DNA of 64,000 nucleotides from positions 4,464,001 to 4,528,000 of the forward strand of contig OZ241902.1 in assembly GCA_965203605.1 (NCBI GenBank). Direction: 5' to 3'. A program made the position numbers and the translations under genes. Of this stretch, positions 46,201 to 54,423 are shown in pieces; positions within the stretch are counted from its first letter, which is position 1; each line of letters begins with the position of its first letter. The notes beneath the pieces are model-generated. The model was not told the DNA's origin. It worked only from the letters and a program-made list of their open reading frames with translations, and did no database searches. This DNA comes from JAPOUP01 sp965203605 (lineage in GTDB: Bacteria > Pseudomonadota > Alphaproteobacteria > Rhodobacterales > Rhodobacteraceae).

Positions 46201-47857
46201 CGGACGACCCGGCCACCATGCACGTCACGCTCCCGGACGTCTCCGCGCTCCTGGCGCTCGCGAGGCACCACGGGTTCAGGGCACCCCGCGGGCCGCCGGA
46301 CCTGACCATCGCGGGCTTCGCCGTGACGGCCGCCGGACTGGCCGGATTCCATCCGCCGGAACGCCAGCCGCTGCCCGGCAGGCGGAACTCTGGGAAGGGG
46401 TGAAGCTGCTCTCCCACCCCGTCATCTCCATACAGGCCATGGAGGAATGGGGCGGCGGCGGAAAGAAGGGGGACGGAGACACGGAGTCAAGTGTGATGGA
46501 TTGATAGCTCCCGGCCCCCTGACCGCGCCGCCGCGCTGCCGGTCAGGCAGCCGACCGGTTCGCTGTCCCTGTCCTCGGCGCCGCGCCGGTCTCCCGGTCC
46601 CGGCCCTCGGCGGTGTACACGACGGCTAGCCTCCCCCGCGGGTCCGGGCGCTCCCGTCCTCCCCCTTTCCGGTGACGCCCTCCGTCCCCTCCCCGCGCAT
46701 CGGGATCCCGGTCCCGTCCACCGCCAGATACATGCGTGATTCCAGTGGGTTGCCCTCGACGGCCCCATCCCGGCCGGACTCCATGGCCTCCGCGCCGGGC
46801 CCAGGCGACCAGCGCTGCAGGGAACCCGCCGGGACCCCCGGCCCGGCAAGGTCCGCGATGTGCGTGGCGGCCGCATCGAAGCCCATCGGCGACACCGTAC
46901 CGGCGACGGTGTCCGCCACCCCCGGCGTGAAGGTGTCCGCCTCCAGACCCAGCGCCCGGTCCAGCGGAAAGCGGCCCCCGCCGCAGGAACCGCAGCGGTG
47001 ACATCCCCGCCTCACCTCCACCCGGCCCAGCCGGGTGATCCATTCCCTCCTCCCCGACGGGTGCCGGGTCATTGTCCTGCCGCAGCTCCGGCATTCCGGC
47101 GCCGGCAGGGCCCTGCCGGGCCGCCCGGAAAGCAGCCCCGGCGCCGCCGCACCGCCGCCGGGGGAGGCGTCCCGGAGCGCCCGTTCCACGGCGCCGGGGT
47201 CCGGGACGCCCGACGCCAGGTCCGCCGCCAGCTTCGGCAGCCGCGGGCCGAACTCCGCCGGGACCGCTGCCAGCAGCGCCGGCAGCGGACCGCCGTCCGG
47301 CCGCAGCCCCGCCAGCGGCAGCGCGTCCTCCGCGATGTCGCGGCCCATCACCTCGCCGCCCCCGGTCCAGTACCGGGTGAAACCACCCCCGTGCCCGCGG
47401 ACCACCGGTGGATGGACCGCCGCGTCGCTTTCGGACAGACCCCCGGATACGCCACCGCGTCCGGGTGCCTGTGACCCGACCTTCCCTTCCGTGCCATGAA
47501 ACAGCTCCATGCCCGTTGCCTGGTATGGCAGGCCACCCGCCGGTTGGCCCGGTTTCCCATGGTCCCGCCGCAACGAAGGAATGGCACATTCGAACTGTCG
47601 GAATCAACCAACTTGGGATACACCCTGACCATGATGGGTTTTGGCCAGTCCCCGCTGGCAGGGTATGTGTGGCAATGGCGCGGAAAACCTACATAGGGAT
47701 TTCAGTGATCGTCAGGGTCCGCGTTCTGCGGGTCGCGCAGTGGCCTGAGCTCGCCCCGTTCCACAGATTCCGGCAGTGGGAAGGCGTATCGGCCGAGCAT
47801 GTTGACGTGCCTGAAACCCAATGGCACGGAGAAGGGCGGGTCACCCTGCAGCGGCGT

Positions 47858-47881
47858 GATCAACCAACTTGGGATACACCC
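47858..47881 (+). repeat. Solo ISKra4-type terminal repeat
   Basis: A further copy of the ISKra4 terminal sequence, ATCAACCAACTTGGGATACA with CCC following, lies 232 bases outside the right end of the composite element. The bases just inside it (CTGCAGCGGCGTG) resemble the inner side of the left end (CTGTTGCGGCATA) more than the right one. So it is probably the remains of another element or an aborted rearrangement. The 47634-47857 gap holds no gene I can support. Confidence 0.6.
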
Positions 47882-47882
47882 G

Positions 47883-48186
47883 GCCGCACCGTCCTGGTTG
47901 ACACGGGTTTCGGACTGCTGCCCTTCACATGGGACGACGACGAGCCGGCCCTAAGCATTGACATCAGCGTCAACGGCATCGTGAACCCGAACCGGATGGC
48001 GCGCACGCGGTCGCCACAGTCGGTTTCACGGGCATCCCCGTTTTGGAGGACGGGTCATGGGTACAGGGCTGCCGCAGTGCGCCAACCTGCGTCAGGGGAG
48101 GGTTTGGTGGCCCCGGCCACGAGGACGCCGTGGCGGTCTTCGAAACGTCCGACATGACGGAAGGGATCATCGCGCGGCGGCGGTAG
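47883..48186 (+). pseudogene. C-terminal fragment of a TbpB-like surface lipoprotein
   Basis: Two frames together read the end of a transferrin-binding-protein-like beta-barrel: first DEPALSIDISVNGIVN, then after a shift near 48000, FTGIPVLEDGSWVQGC and RGGFGGPGHEDAVAVFETS, ending in IARRR and TAG at 48185-48187. The pattern of small strand, G-x-F/W, x-G-P-x-H-E-x-A-x-V-F and a terminal Arg-rich end is that of TbpB-like/Slam-dependent barrels. No N-terminus is present; the piece begins at the solo IS end. A similar, longer gene follows. Confidence 0.45.
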
Positions 48187-48384
48187 CACGGGGTTTTCCT
48201 GTCCACGGGGGTCCGACGGTCCCGGGCGCCGTATCCGATGTCCGGGCGATCTCAGCGGGACCCAGGCGTGGCTCCGCAACGCACGGGGACGGGGAACGAG
48301 ACCGGTCTGGACAATCAAGGGGGGGGTAGCCATTCCTGAATGGACCGCGCCCCTGAGATGCGCGGATGGTATGGAGGAACCAGC

Positions 48385-49320
48385 ATGAAATCCAGGAGAC
48401 ATCCTACAGCCGTTGCGGTGGCCCTCGCGGCCTCGGCGTTGCTGGCCGCCTGCGGCGGCGGTACCAGCGACGGCGGAACCCCAACCGTATCCGAGACATC
48501 CACGCAGCCACTGTTCGGGGCCAGTGAGTTATCCCTTTTGCAGAGCTTGACATTGGACGATCCGAACCGGGCCGAACTCTATGGCGAGTCCGTATCTTTC
48601 GACAGCCGGTTCGTGGGTCCGCCCGTGGAAATCACGGATGCGGAATACAGGCGGCGACGCGCCCAAGACAGGCGGGGGAAATCGTGCGTCACCTTCAGCG
48701 GAACCCAACCGACGAACGGCTCGATAGTCTTGAAGATCTTGCGTACGAAGCCAACCTAGGCCGCCCCAACCGCAGCGAATGGTACGGCATCTACACGAGG
48801 AACGGGCTGACGCTGAGGGGGAACCGGTCGGGGAACGGCCGCGCCCTTCATGTCGACATGGGCCATTCCGATGTCACCGCCTTCACGACTGCACGCATGG
48901 GCGGCGGTTCCGTGCTGACCGGGATGGCCGACAGGGTTTCCCGCCCAACGTTACCGCTAGCCGGTAGCGCCACCTGGCGCGGTCTCATGATCGGCGCGAC
49001 GCTGGAGGATGACCCTGACCTGCTGACGGGCGATGTGGCGGTCAGGTACAAGTTCGAAGCCGATCCCGAAAGATACACTCGCGCCGATACCGTTGCGGTC
49101 GAAATCCATAACATCCAAAGGATAGGGCCGAACGTGAGTGGAACCGCGGGTAGACCTGGACTGCCCATACGCGATGCCCCCATCGCAAGTTGGTCTGCAG
49201 GGAATATTTCAGATGCCATGAGACGGGCCGCCGTTTGCTTTCGCGGGTGATTCGGTGCAGGGGAATGACGATGGAGCAACATGTAGTGGCGGGGGTCTGA
49301 TCGACGGCCCCCCCCCCCCC
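48385..49320 (+). pseudogene. TbpB-like lipoprotein gene with frameshifts, ending at a poly-C tract
   Basis: From ATG 48385 (GGAGGAA seven to ten bases upstream) the product begins with a lipoprotein signal whose lipobox is LLAAC near residue 23, followed by GGGTSDGG. At the G5 run 48674-48678 the frame is lost; one extra G would restore a long frame with YEANLGRPNRSEWYGIYTR, LPLAGSATWRGLMIGATLED, LTGDVAVRYKFEADPERY and AVEIHNIQRIG, a barrel of the TbpB-like type. Near 49220 another shift leads to FAFAGDSVQGNDDG and GGLIDG, then runs into 13 Cs. The 198 bases before it (48187-48384) hold nothing. Confidence 0.6.
49308..49320 (+). repeat. Poly-C tract of 13
   Basis: Thirteen consecutive C at the end of the lipoprotein frame. 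Such tracts in surface-protein genes can mediate slipped-strand phase variation. It could also be an assembly or base-calling error. Confidence 0.9.
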
Positions 49321-49341
49321 GCCCTGTGAAAGGAGAGAAGG

Positions 49342-49446
49342 ATGTCTGGTTCGAAAACCCCCTTTGAGGGCAACGCCACCACGGTTCAATCGGCTCTGCA
49401 GGTGAGCGGCAGGAGTTGGGTGCTGGCGGTGGGCCAGTCCCTAAGA
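49342..49446 (+). CDS. Very small ORF with good ribosome site
   Basis: A 34-codon frame (MSGSKTPFEGNATTV at the start) preceded by AAAGGAGAGAAGG directly before the ATG, 21 bases after the poly-C run. It has no family likeness and may be spurious; the ribosome site is the only support. Confidence 0.2.
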
Positions 49447-49586
49447 TAGGTGTCAGGGTGGTGGTGCGCCGCCAACAAATATATACAGCTATGGTCCGTT
49501 TACGCCTGACCGGAGAGGGGTCAACGCAATATGACATCAACAGTCTGGACCACACCCGATTCGCACCTTGCAACTGTCAATCTGTA

Positions 49587-49608
49587 GATATATATATATA
49601 TAATATAT
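49587..49608. repeat. TA dinucleotide repeat in a gene-poor gap
   Basis: A run of alternating A and T (TATATA repeated) in otherwise GC-rich DNA. The surrounding 49447-49925 interval holds no gene I can support. A minus-strand frame reading FDETDAFPAAFGIEPW follows the NYN gene stop, but it lacks a start codon and I do not recognise it. Confidence 0.5.
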
Positions 49609-49925
49609 CGAGTTCATCGAAGGATCAGTGCCAAAAGATGTTTCGACGTTGAGGTGCCCCTTCAACACACATCATTAGCCATCCTGAAGGTCGTTTCGAC
49701 ACCGAGGGGTGGCTTTTGTTCATCGAACGGCATCCCGTCATCCAAGGCGCTGGATCCCGGCCGCTCCATCGGACGGTCCGTGCCACCCACCCCGGGAATG
49801 TCCAGTTCGTCGGCAATCCTGTTGACCATCCCATCATCCTGATCTGAAAGAGCGTTCCTGGAGTATGTCCACGGTTCGATGCCAAATGCCGCAGGGAATG
49901 CGTCGGTCTCGTCGAACGTGTACCG

Positions 49926-50460
49926 TCACTGTAACTCACGCCCGATCCCGTCGATCAGTTTCAGTCTCTCGGAGACGCGCTGCCTTAACGAATCCCGATT
50001 TTCCCGATCATATCGGGGATAAACGATATCCGTCCGGCGCAGCTGCGCTTCAACAGCCGGGAACAGCGGTCCGGCGACTGGGGCTGATCACCCCGCCCAG
50101 TTTCCCTACCCGTTTCAGACGCTCGGTCAGGTCGAAGAAGTCGCCATCGGAAGTGACCAGATAGGCCTGGTCAAAATCACTGATCCGGTCCAGAACCGAG
50201 ATGGTCATGCAGATGTCCACGTGCGCCTTGCGCCGCCCGTCCCGGTGGTCCACGTCGCGGAACACCAACTCAAACCCGCAGCGCTCCAAATGACTGTAGA
50301 GCATCCGATTGCCGCGCATATAGCCAAAGAACATGAAGGCGCGGTCCACCCCCTTCTTATTTCTCAACCATAACCGGAACCTGCGATAGTCGACCTCCTT
50401 TCCGATTGCCTCAACGGATTTCCAGAGGTTTTGGCTGTCTATAAATGCGTAGGCAGTCAT
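49926..50460 (-). pseudogene. NYN-domain (LabA/DUF88-like) RNase, frameshifted near the C-terminus
   Basis: The protein starts MTAYAFIDSQNLWKSVE, the PIN-like first catalytic Asp with N, then AFMFFGYMRGNRMLYSHL, KAHVDICMTISVLD (second Asp) and AYLVTSDGDFFDLTERL (third acidic site), then LGGVISPS. These are the NYN-domain signatures of LabA-like ribonucleases. The frame breaks near 50055 after AVPGC. One frame over it continues EAQLRRTDIVYPRYDREN and ends DGIGRELQ at a TGA (49926-49928), which looks like the genuine end. NYN proteins occur in defence and RNA-decay contexts. The catalytic part is intact, so partial function is possible. Confidence 0.6.
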
Positions 50461-50914
50461 AGATCCTCCTCTTTTCCTGCCCGATGGGGCTTTGCGCAGA
50501 CCCGATGACGGACACGGATTTGCCCCACGGCGTCCATAATCTGTAACAAGCTCGGGGCCAAGGCCGACTTCAGACCGTCACAAATGGGCTGGATATCGGA
50601 TCCGCATCTGGATGTTCGGGAGTGTTTCCCAATAGTGTCAGATGGGAATATGGCCCCGAACCGGCTGTCCGAAAAAGGGGCCGCGACGGCGCCCGGGAAA
50701 ACCTTGGGGAATCAACGCGTGCTGGTCGGTCAGGGCCGCGTCCTCCACCCGTTCCTCCTCCGGCAAAGTCGGGTGCGCGTTCCTGCATCTGGCCGCGCAG
50801 GGCGCGGATGCGGGCCTGCTTCTCCCTGGATATCGGTATGTGGAATGACGCCGTCTCCCGCAGGCGGCCCGGCACCAGCTGCGTCAGGTCATCTGCGTAC
50901 TCCCTGGAGGCCTG

Positions 50915-51148
50915 CAGCCGGACGCGACGGCATATCTCGATGAACAGGGGATCCAGGGCGGCAAGCTCCAGCATCTCACCCTCCCGCCATGGCAGGCACC
51001 ATAGCAGCGTCTCACCGCTACCTCCAGATCTCCGCTGGAGTAGATGCGTTACATCGCGTCGCCACCAAGCCGCCTCATTCACGGACCCATCCGTGCCATC
51101 CGCAGGCGCCAGGGACAGCATCGGTCGCGAGGAATATCCCCCGTTCAT
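50915..51148 (-). pseudogene. Fragment of type I-E CRISPR Cascade large subunit (Cse1/Cas8e)
   Basis: About 77 residues in the minus frame: NGGYSSRPMLSLAPADG, then WWRRDVTHLL, ETLLWCLPWREGEML and ALDPLFIEICRRVRL. The run NGG-x-x-x-RP, then DV-x-x-LL, then LLW-x-x-PW, then LDP-x-F-I-E-x-C-R-R-x-R-L is the pattern I associate with Cse1 proteins. It is directly joined upstream to an IS630 transposase end. Downstream it runs into an unrelated basic frame (50640-50914) that I do not recognise. No other cas gene or repeat array is visible in the window. Confidence 0.5.
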
Positions 51149-51800
51149 ACGGCCGATGAAGGTGTCCCACACCCGCTCCACGGTCTCCCTGACATGCTCC
51201 GCGCTTTCGGACACCCTGTTGGGTAGGTGCCGGTGCCTCGGGACGGAGAACACCGTCTCAACCGGGTCGGGCTCCGGACCGTGGGCGGCAGCCGGAGCAG
51301 GGAGACGTTGTCCGGTATCCCCAGGTCTTTCGACCGGTGCCGGCCCGCGCCGCCGGGGACCACCAGGGCGCGCTTTCCGGCGGGGACCTGCTCCCCGATG
51401 TCGAGGAGGTGCCGGTTCATCCCGCCGGAGCTGGTCCTGCCGCACACGTGCCCGACCGCGTCGCCCGTTTCCGGGCAGGCGGGGGACAGGTACACGTATC
51501 CGTACCGGTGGTCCCGCACGACGCGCGGGCGCGTCCCCCTCCTCGCCCGGACCCTTGACAGCATGCCCTTCCGCCCGACGCGCGCCCTCCAGCGTGCACC
51601 CCACCCGGATGTCGGCGACGGCCCGGCGCGACGGTCCGCCCGCGCCGGAGGCCACCCCGGTCCTGGACAGCCTGTCCTCCATGACCGGGGCGATGGCGCG
51701 AAGCCGGCGGCGGCGGTCGCGGAACCTGTGTTTCCGGGCCGGTTCGCGTAGGTGTTTGGGGTGTGTGGTCGGTGCGCGACACCATGACCCTGGCGGGCAT
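51149..51800 (-). pseudogene. IS630-family transposase remnant with internal deletion
   Basis: Three frames together cover an IS630 transposase. The N-terminal HTH segment includes HRFRDRRRRLRAIAPVMED and SRTGVASGAGG. After a large internal deletion the catalytic part reads RVVRDHRYGYVYLSPACPE, MNRHLLDIGEQVPAG, then LVVPGGAGRHRSKDLGIPDN (the D-G-A-x-W-H-R-S-K motif with Gly replacing Asp). It then shifts frame to HGPEPDPVETVF, DEL-type spacing and WDTFIG. The missing Asp, deletion and shifts mean it is inactive. The TIRs were not identified. Confidence 0.65.
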
Positions 51801-52202
51801 GCCGTTCCCTCCTTCCGCATGTTGATCAGACACGGAATACAGGACGGCGCCACCGATCACACGCGGAACATTGCCGTGTCACACAGCATGATGTTCCACT
51901 TTTGTTCCTAGGTCTTTATTTATTTGGTTTGGTATGACTATGGATATATTTTGGGTAAGTTAAGATCAATATATCGATGAACCAGGGTAATCGCTTCGAG
52001 GATCCTGATTCCCCTGTTTTCCGTACAGACGCCAGATGAAGGAATCAACGATGTTTCCCTGCATGGGCATTCAGGCCGCAATCAGGCAGACAGCATGCAT
52101 ATCCAGTCAGGGAGAGCGTCATGCGGACAGCCATCATGATCACAACGGCCACAGGATCCTTGGGGTCGACGGTGCACCGGATGGACGGCATCCCCCCCTT
52201 CG
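51801..52202. other. AT-rich gap between the IS630 remnant and the Uma2 gene
   Basis: About 400 bases, part of it (51905-51985) clearly AT-richer than its neighbours. No gene seen. A C7 run at 52192-52198 lies just before the Uma2 frame and may have shifted an upstream start. Confidence 0.4.
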
Positions 52203-52891
52203 GTGATGAAGGAACTGCTGCGCATCGACTGGAACGATGTGGGGCGTCGGGTGATGGTCGATATCACCCGGGGAATCATCTCCTGGATGTCACCGTCGCC
52301 GGTCCATGAAGGTCTGGCCACGGCGGCGGACGCCATTGTCGGGATTGCCGGGGAACGGCAAGGGGATCAGGTGGTGTTCATGCGCAACACCCGCTGGAAA
52401 AGTCCCGACGACCCGAAAGGTACCGGACTGGAGGCCGATACGGCGTTCTATATCGGCGCGAAAGTCGATGCATGGACGCAGGCCGCCAACGGAAGCGATC
52501 AGGACCTTGTGGATTATGAGAAAACGACATCACCCGATCTGGTGGTCGAAGTCGATATGACACATCTAGATGAAGGGAAACCGCAACGCTACGCCGCCCT
52601 GGATATCCGGGAGATGTGGCGGGTGGCGAAAGGCAGGGGTGACAGTGCCCTGTCCGTGGACATCCTCGATCTCCAGGCCAGGGATGGACCCCGCCCCTGT
52701 TTCCCGATATGTCCCGAACGGAGCTTGCCGAACTGCTCTGGATCGCGCGACGGACATCCCAGACATACATGCGGCAGCGTCTGACGGCCCTGATGGAAGG
52801 CCAGCCGGATCCGTTTGCGCATGAAACGGATGCTCCGGAACCACCGGAGCCGTCGCTGTATGGAACGACCGATGACGGTCCCGGATCCTGA
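52203..52891 (+). pseudogene. Uma2-family (DUF820) endonuclease-like gene, frameshifted at the C-terminus
   Basis: The frame begins GTG-ATG at 52203-52208 and reads a Uma2-type PD-(D/E)XK fold: VMVDITRGIISWMSPSPVHE (N-terminal strand and His), EADTAFYIGAKVDAW (Asp), TSPDLVVEVDMTHLDEGK (D-x-x-x-E-V pattern with Glu) and RYAALDIREMWRV. The main frame loses similarity near 52700. In another frame MSRTELAELLWIARRT and TYMRQRLTAL (to 52891) continue plausibly, so a shift has probably occurred. The catalytic core is intact. The family is common in cyanobacteria and mobile regions; its function is unknown. The fic gene follows after about 130 bases. Confidence 0.6.
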
Positions 52892-53024
52892 TGGACAGGT
52901 ACTGGATGTTCCATCTGGCATGAATGTTTTGACAAATGGTTGAGATTCCGTTTGACGATTCACCGGGATTGCCTTTTTCATAGGGTTATGGAACATCGGA
53001 ACCGTAAAAAAACAGGTGCATTCC

Positions 53025-54419
53025 ATGAACAATGCGGAACGGAAGGAAGGCATCGTCACGTTCCTTATGTCACAGGGGCCGTCCAGCACGGAGGATATCC
53101 GTCAGGCCCTGGCTCCCCGGATGACCCGCCAGACGTTCTGGCACAGCCTGAAGGAACTTCAGGATGGAGGATTCGTGATGGTCTCCGGTGCTGGCCCCTC
53201 GTCGCGCTGGTCCGTGCGGGGTCCATCCGCCATCCAGCATTACCTGAAGACACACTGGCGGAACCGCAGGTCTGTGGATTATGACATGTCCTTTCTTGAG
53301 GATTACATTCCGAACCGGACATTCCTTCTTGATGGACAGGACCGGGAACGGATGCGGCAGGCGGGAACCCCACCGGCGGGTTTTTCCGGTCCAGCCGATG
53401 AACGTGTCCTGAAACGGTTTCTGGTGGATCTGTCATGGAAATCATCCAATCTTGAGGGAAACACCTACTCACTGGCGGAGACCGAACGCCTGCTGAAATT
53501 CGGCGAGGAGGCGGAAGGCAGGACCCGGGAGGAGGCGGTGATGATTCTCAACCACCGTGCCGCCATCGAATACATCTGCCCGAATCCGGATGTACCCGCC
53601 CTTTCATCAATGACCCTGCGAAATATCCACGCACTGGTTTCCTCCGGACTTCTGGATGATCCGATGTGGGAAGGTGCCCTGCGCACCCACCCGGTGATGA
53701 TCGGGGGCTCGGCTTACAGACCGCTCGACAATCCCCATAGACTCAGGGAGGTGTTCGAGGTGCTGGTCTTCAAAGCCTCCCGGATCCAGAATTCGTTCGA
53801 ACAGGCTTTTTTCCTGACGGTCCATCTGCCATTCCTGCAGGCTTTCGAGGATTGCAACAAGCGGACATCCAGGATTGCGGCGAACATCCCCCTGCTAGCA
53901 GCTGGACTCTCTCCGGTTTCCTTTCTCGATATCTCCCATCGGGATTATGTGGACGGTCTGTTGGGGATTTACGAACTGTCGGATGTTTCCCTGGCACGGG
54001 AAATTTTCGTGGAGGCCTATATGTCATCGGCTTCCAGGTATTGGTCACCGTCCGTCCAGGCCAGCGCTCCCTCCCTGGCGATTCTCGAGAACCGGGACTT
54101 CATCAGGAATATGGTGCGCGCGTTGGTCAGGTCATGTCAGGGCTTCGATTCCGACCGTGCCGATGCAATGGTACGGAAAAAGGGCCTGTCGGACCATCCC
54201 GAGGTCCGCGAACATATCAGACGCAGCATCGAGGGACTTCATGAAGGCAATCTGGTTCTCTATGGCCTTAATCTGTCCGATCTTGAAAAGCTGCGCGTCA
54301 GGCAGGAAATGCAGCCAGAACCTGAAACAGCGGAAGGAAACGGTCGCAGGGATGGTGGAAACTGGACACCACCGGAGCCATCGCCATTCGACAGTTCCAG
54401 TGATGGACACCATCACTGA
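53025..54419 (+). CDS. Fic-domain protein (AMP transferase-like) with N-terminal winged helix
   Basis: A 464-residue protein. The first ~80 residues are a winged-helix (DIRQALAPRMTRQTFW and a wing). A Fic N-terminal region follows with SSNLEGN at about 140-146, which fits the inhibitory [S/T]xxxE[G/N] motif of class II Fic proteins that self-restrain. The Fic active site is HLPFLQAFEDCNKRTSR at about 267-283, a variant of HPFx(D/E)GNGR: catalytic His and the two Arg-type residues are present, but the second Gly is replaced by Lys. The ATG at 53025 has ACAGG upstream; an in-frame GTG at 53016 is possible. The TGA stop lies inside the 9-bp target duplication of the IS4 element that follows. Confidence 0.88.
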   Translation: MNNAERKEGIVTFLMSQGPSSTEDIRQALAPRMTRQTFWHSLKELQDGGFVMVSGAGPSSRWSVRGPSAIQHYLKTHWRNRRSVDYDMSFLEDYIPNRTFLLDGQDRERMRQAGTPPAGFSGPADERVLKRFLVDLSWKSSNLEGNTYSLAETERLLKFGEEAEGRTREEAVMILNHRAAIEYICPNPDVPALSSMTLRNIHALVSSGLLDDPMWEGALRTHPVMIGGSAYRPLDNPHRLREVFEVLVFKASRIQNSFEQAFFLTVHLPFLQAFEDCNKRTSRIAANIPLLAAGLSPVSFLDISHRDYVDGLLGIYELSDVSLAREIFVEAYMSSASRYWSPSVQASAPSLAILENRDFIRNMVRALVRSCQGFDSDRADAMVRKKGLSDHPEVREHIRRSIEGLHEGNLVLYGLNLSDLEKLRVRQEMQPEPETAEGNGRRDGGNWTPPEPSPFDSSSDGHHH

Positions 54420-54423
54420 TTCA

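Larger units (their letters stand above)
42763..46504 (+). pseudogene. IS4-family transposase with N-terminal DUF4338 (DruA-like) domain; frameshifted and interrupted by IS110
   Basis: From ATG 42763 the first ~230 residues form a DUF4338 domain: PPGGQVRYWVRPER, LGGIGFTAAGVQLGPRD, LLGWSADARLANIGRVVNNN, and GLCHRAAGW. The IS4 DDE domain follows with VQDTTTLNYDG. Near 43980 the frame shifts by one base, and the sequence continues GRPLGTFLADADLRQEEGKD, VVNVCDREGDFW and the Y(2)R(3)E(6)K-type GLRWRIERFFHALKQGTRM. At about 44735 IS110 interrupts it; it resumes at about 46200 (DDPATMHVTLPDVSALLAL) and needs a second frameshift near 46380 to reach a stop inside the right terminal repeat. The gene is dead. 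Confidence 0.85.
42709..46507 (+). mobile_element. IS4-family element carrying a DUF4338-fused transposase (middle layer)
   Basis: The ends are CTATCAATGACTCACACTTG at 42709 and the matching complement ending at 46507; 22 of 25 terminal bases agree, the core being TCACACTTGACTCC. They are flanked by a 9-bp direct repeat CTCCCGGCC (42700-42708 and 46508-46516), as expected for IS4-family insertion. The element lies inside the ISKra4 transposase gene and itself contains an IS110 element (44735-46200). Without the latter it would be about 2.3 kb. Confidence 0.85.
42131..47510 (-). pseudogene. ISKra4-family transposase, split by an inserted IS and frameshifted
   Basis: The N-terminal part runs from about 47510 down to 46510. 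It includes a Cys-rich CRSCGRTM and CHRCGSCGGG zinc region, then FDAAATHIADLAGPG and MYLAVDGTGIPM (first catalytic Asp region). A frame change near 46640 leads to LAVVYTAEGRDRETG. After the insertion the C-terminal part resumes at about 42700 and ends at 42131: VVIPDGADW, FVLDRFHALEH, NNPGRMRYGEHRDRGIQVG, then a C-terminal Trp/Arg-rich end. The order, spacing and motifs match ISKra4 transposases. The gene cannot make an intact product. Confidence 0.8.
42108..47626 (-). mobile_element. ISKra4-family element (outer layer of a three-level nest)
   Basis: The element is bounded by AGGGTGTATCCCAAGTTGG (left, from 42108) and its exact complement ending at 47626, extended by GGTTGATT on the inner side. 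It is flanked by the 7-bp direct repeat GACCATG (42101-42107 and 47627-47633). Such ends are typical of the ISAzba1-like group of ISKra4. Without the inserted IS4-family element (42709-46507 plus a 9-bp duplication) it would be about 1.7 kb. Its transposase is split by the insertion. Confidence 0.85.

Noticed and set aside
43890..46352. An 820-codon minus frame across the IS nest
   Set aside because: Runs through both the IS110 and IS4-type transposases in the wrong frame and is rich in Arg/Pro/Gly; an effect of very high GC.
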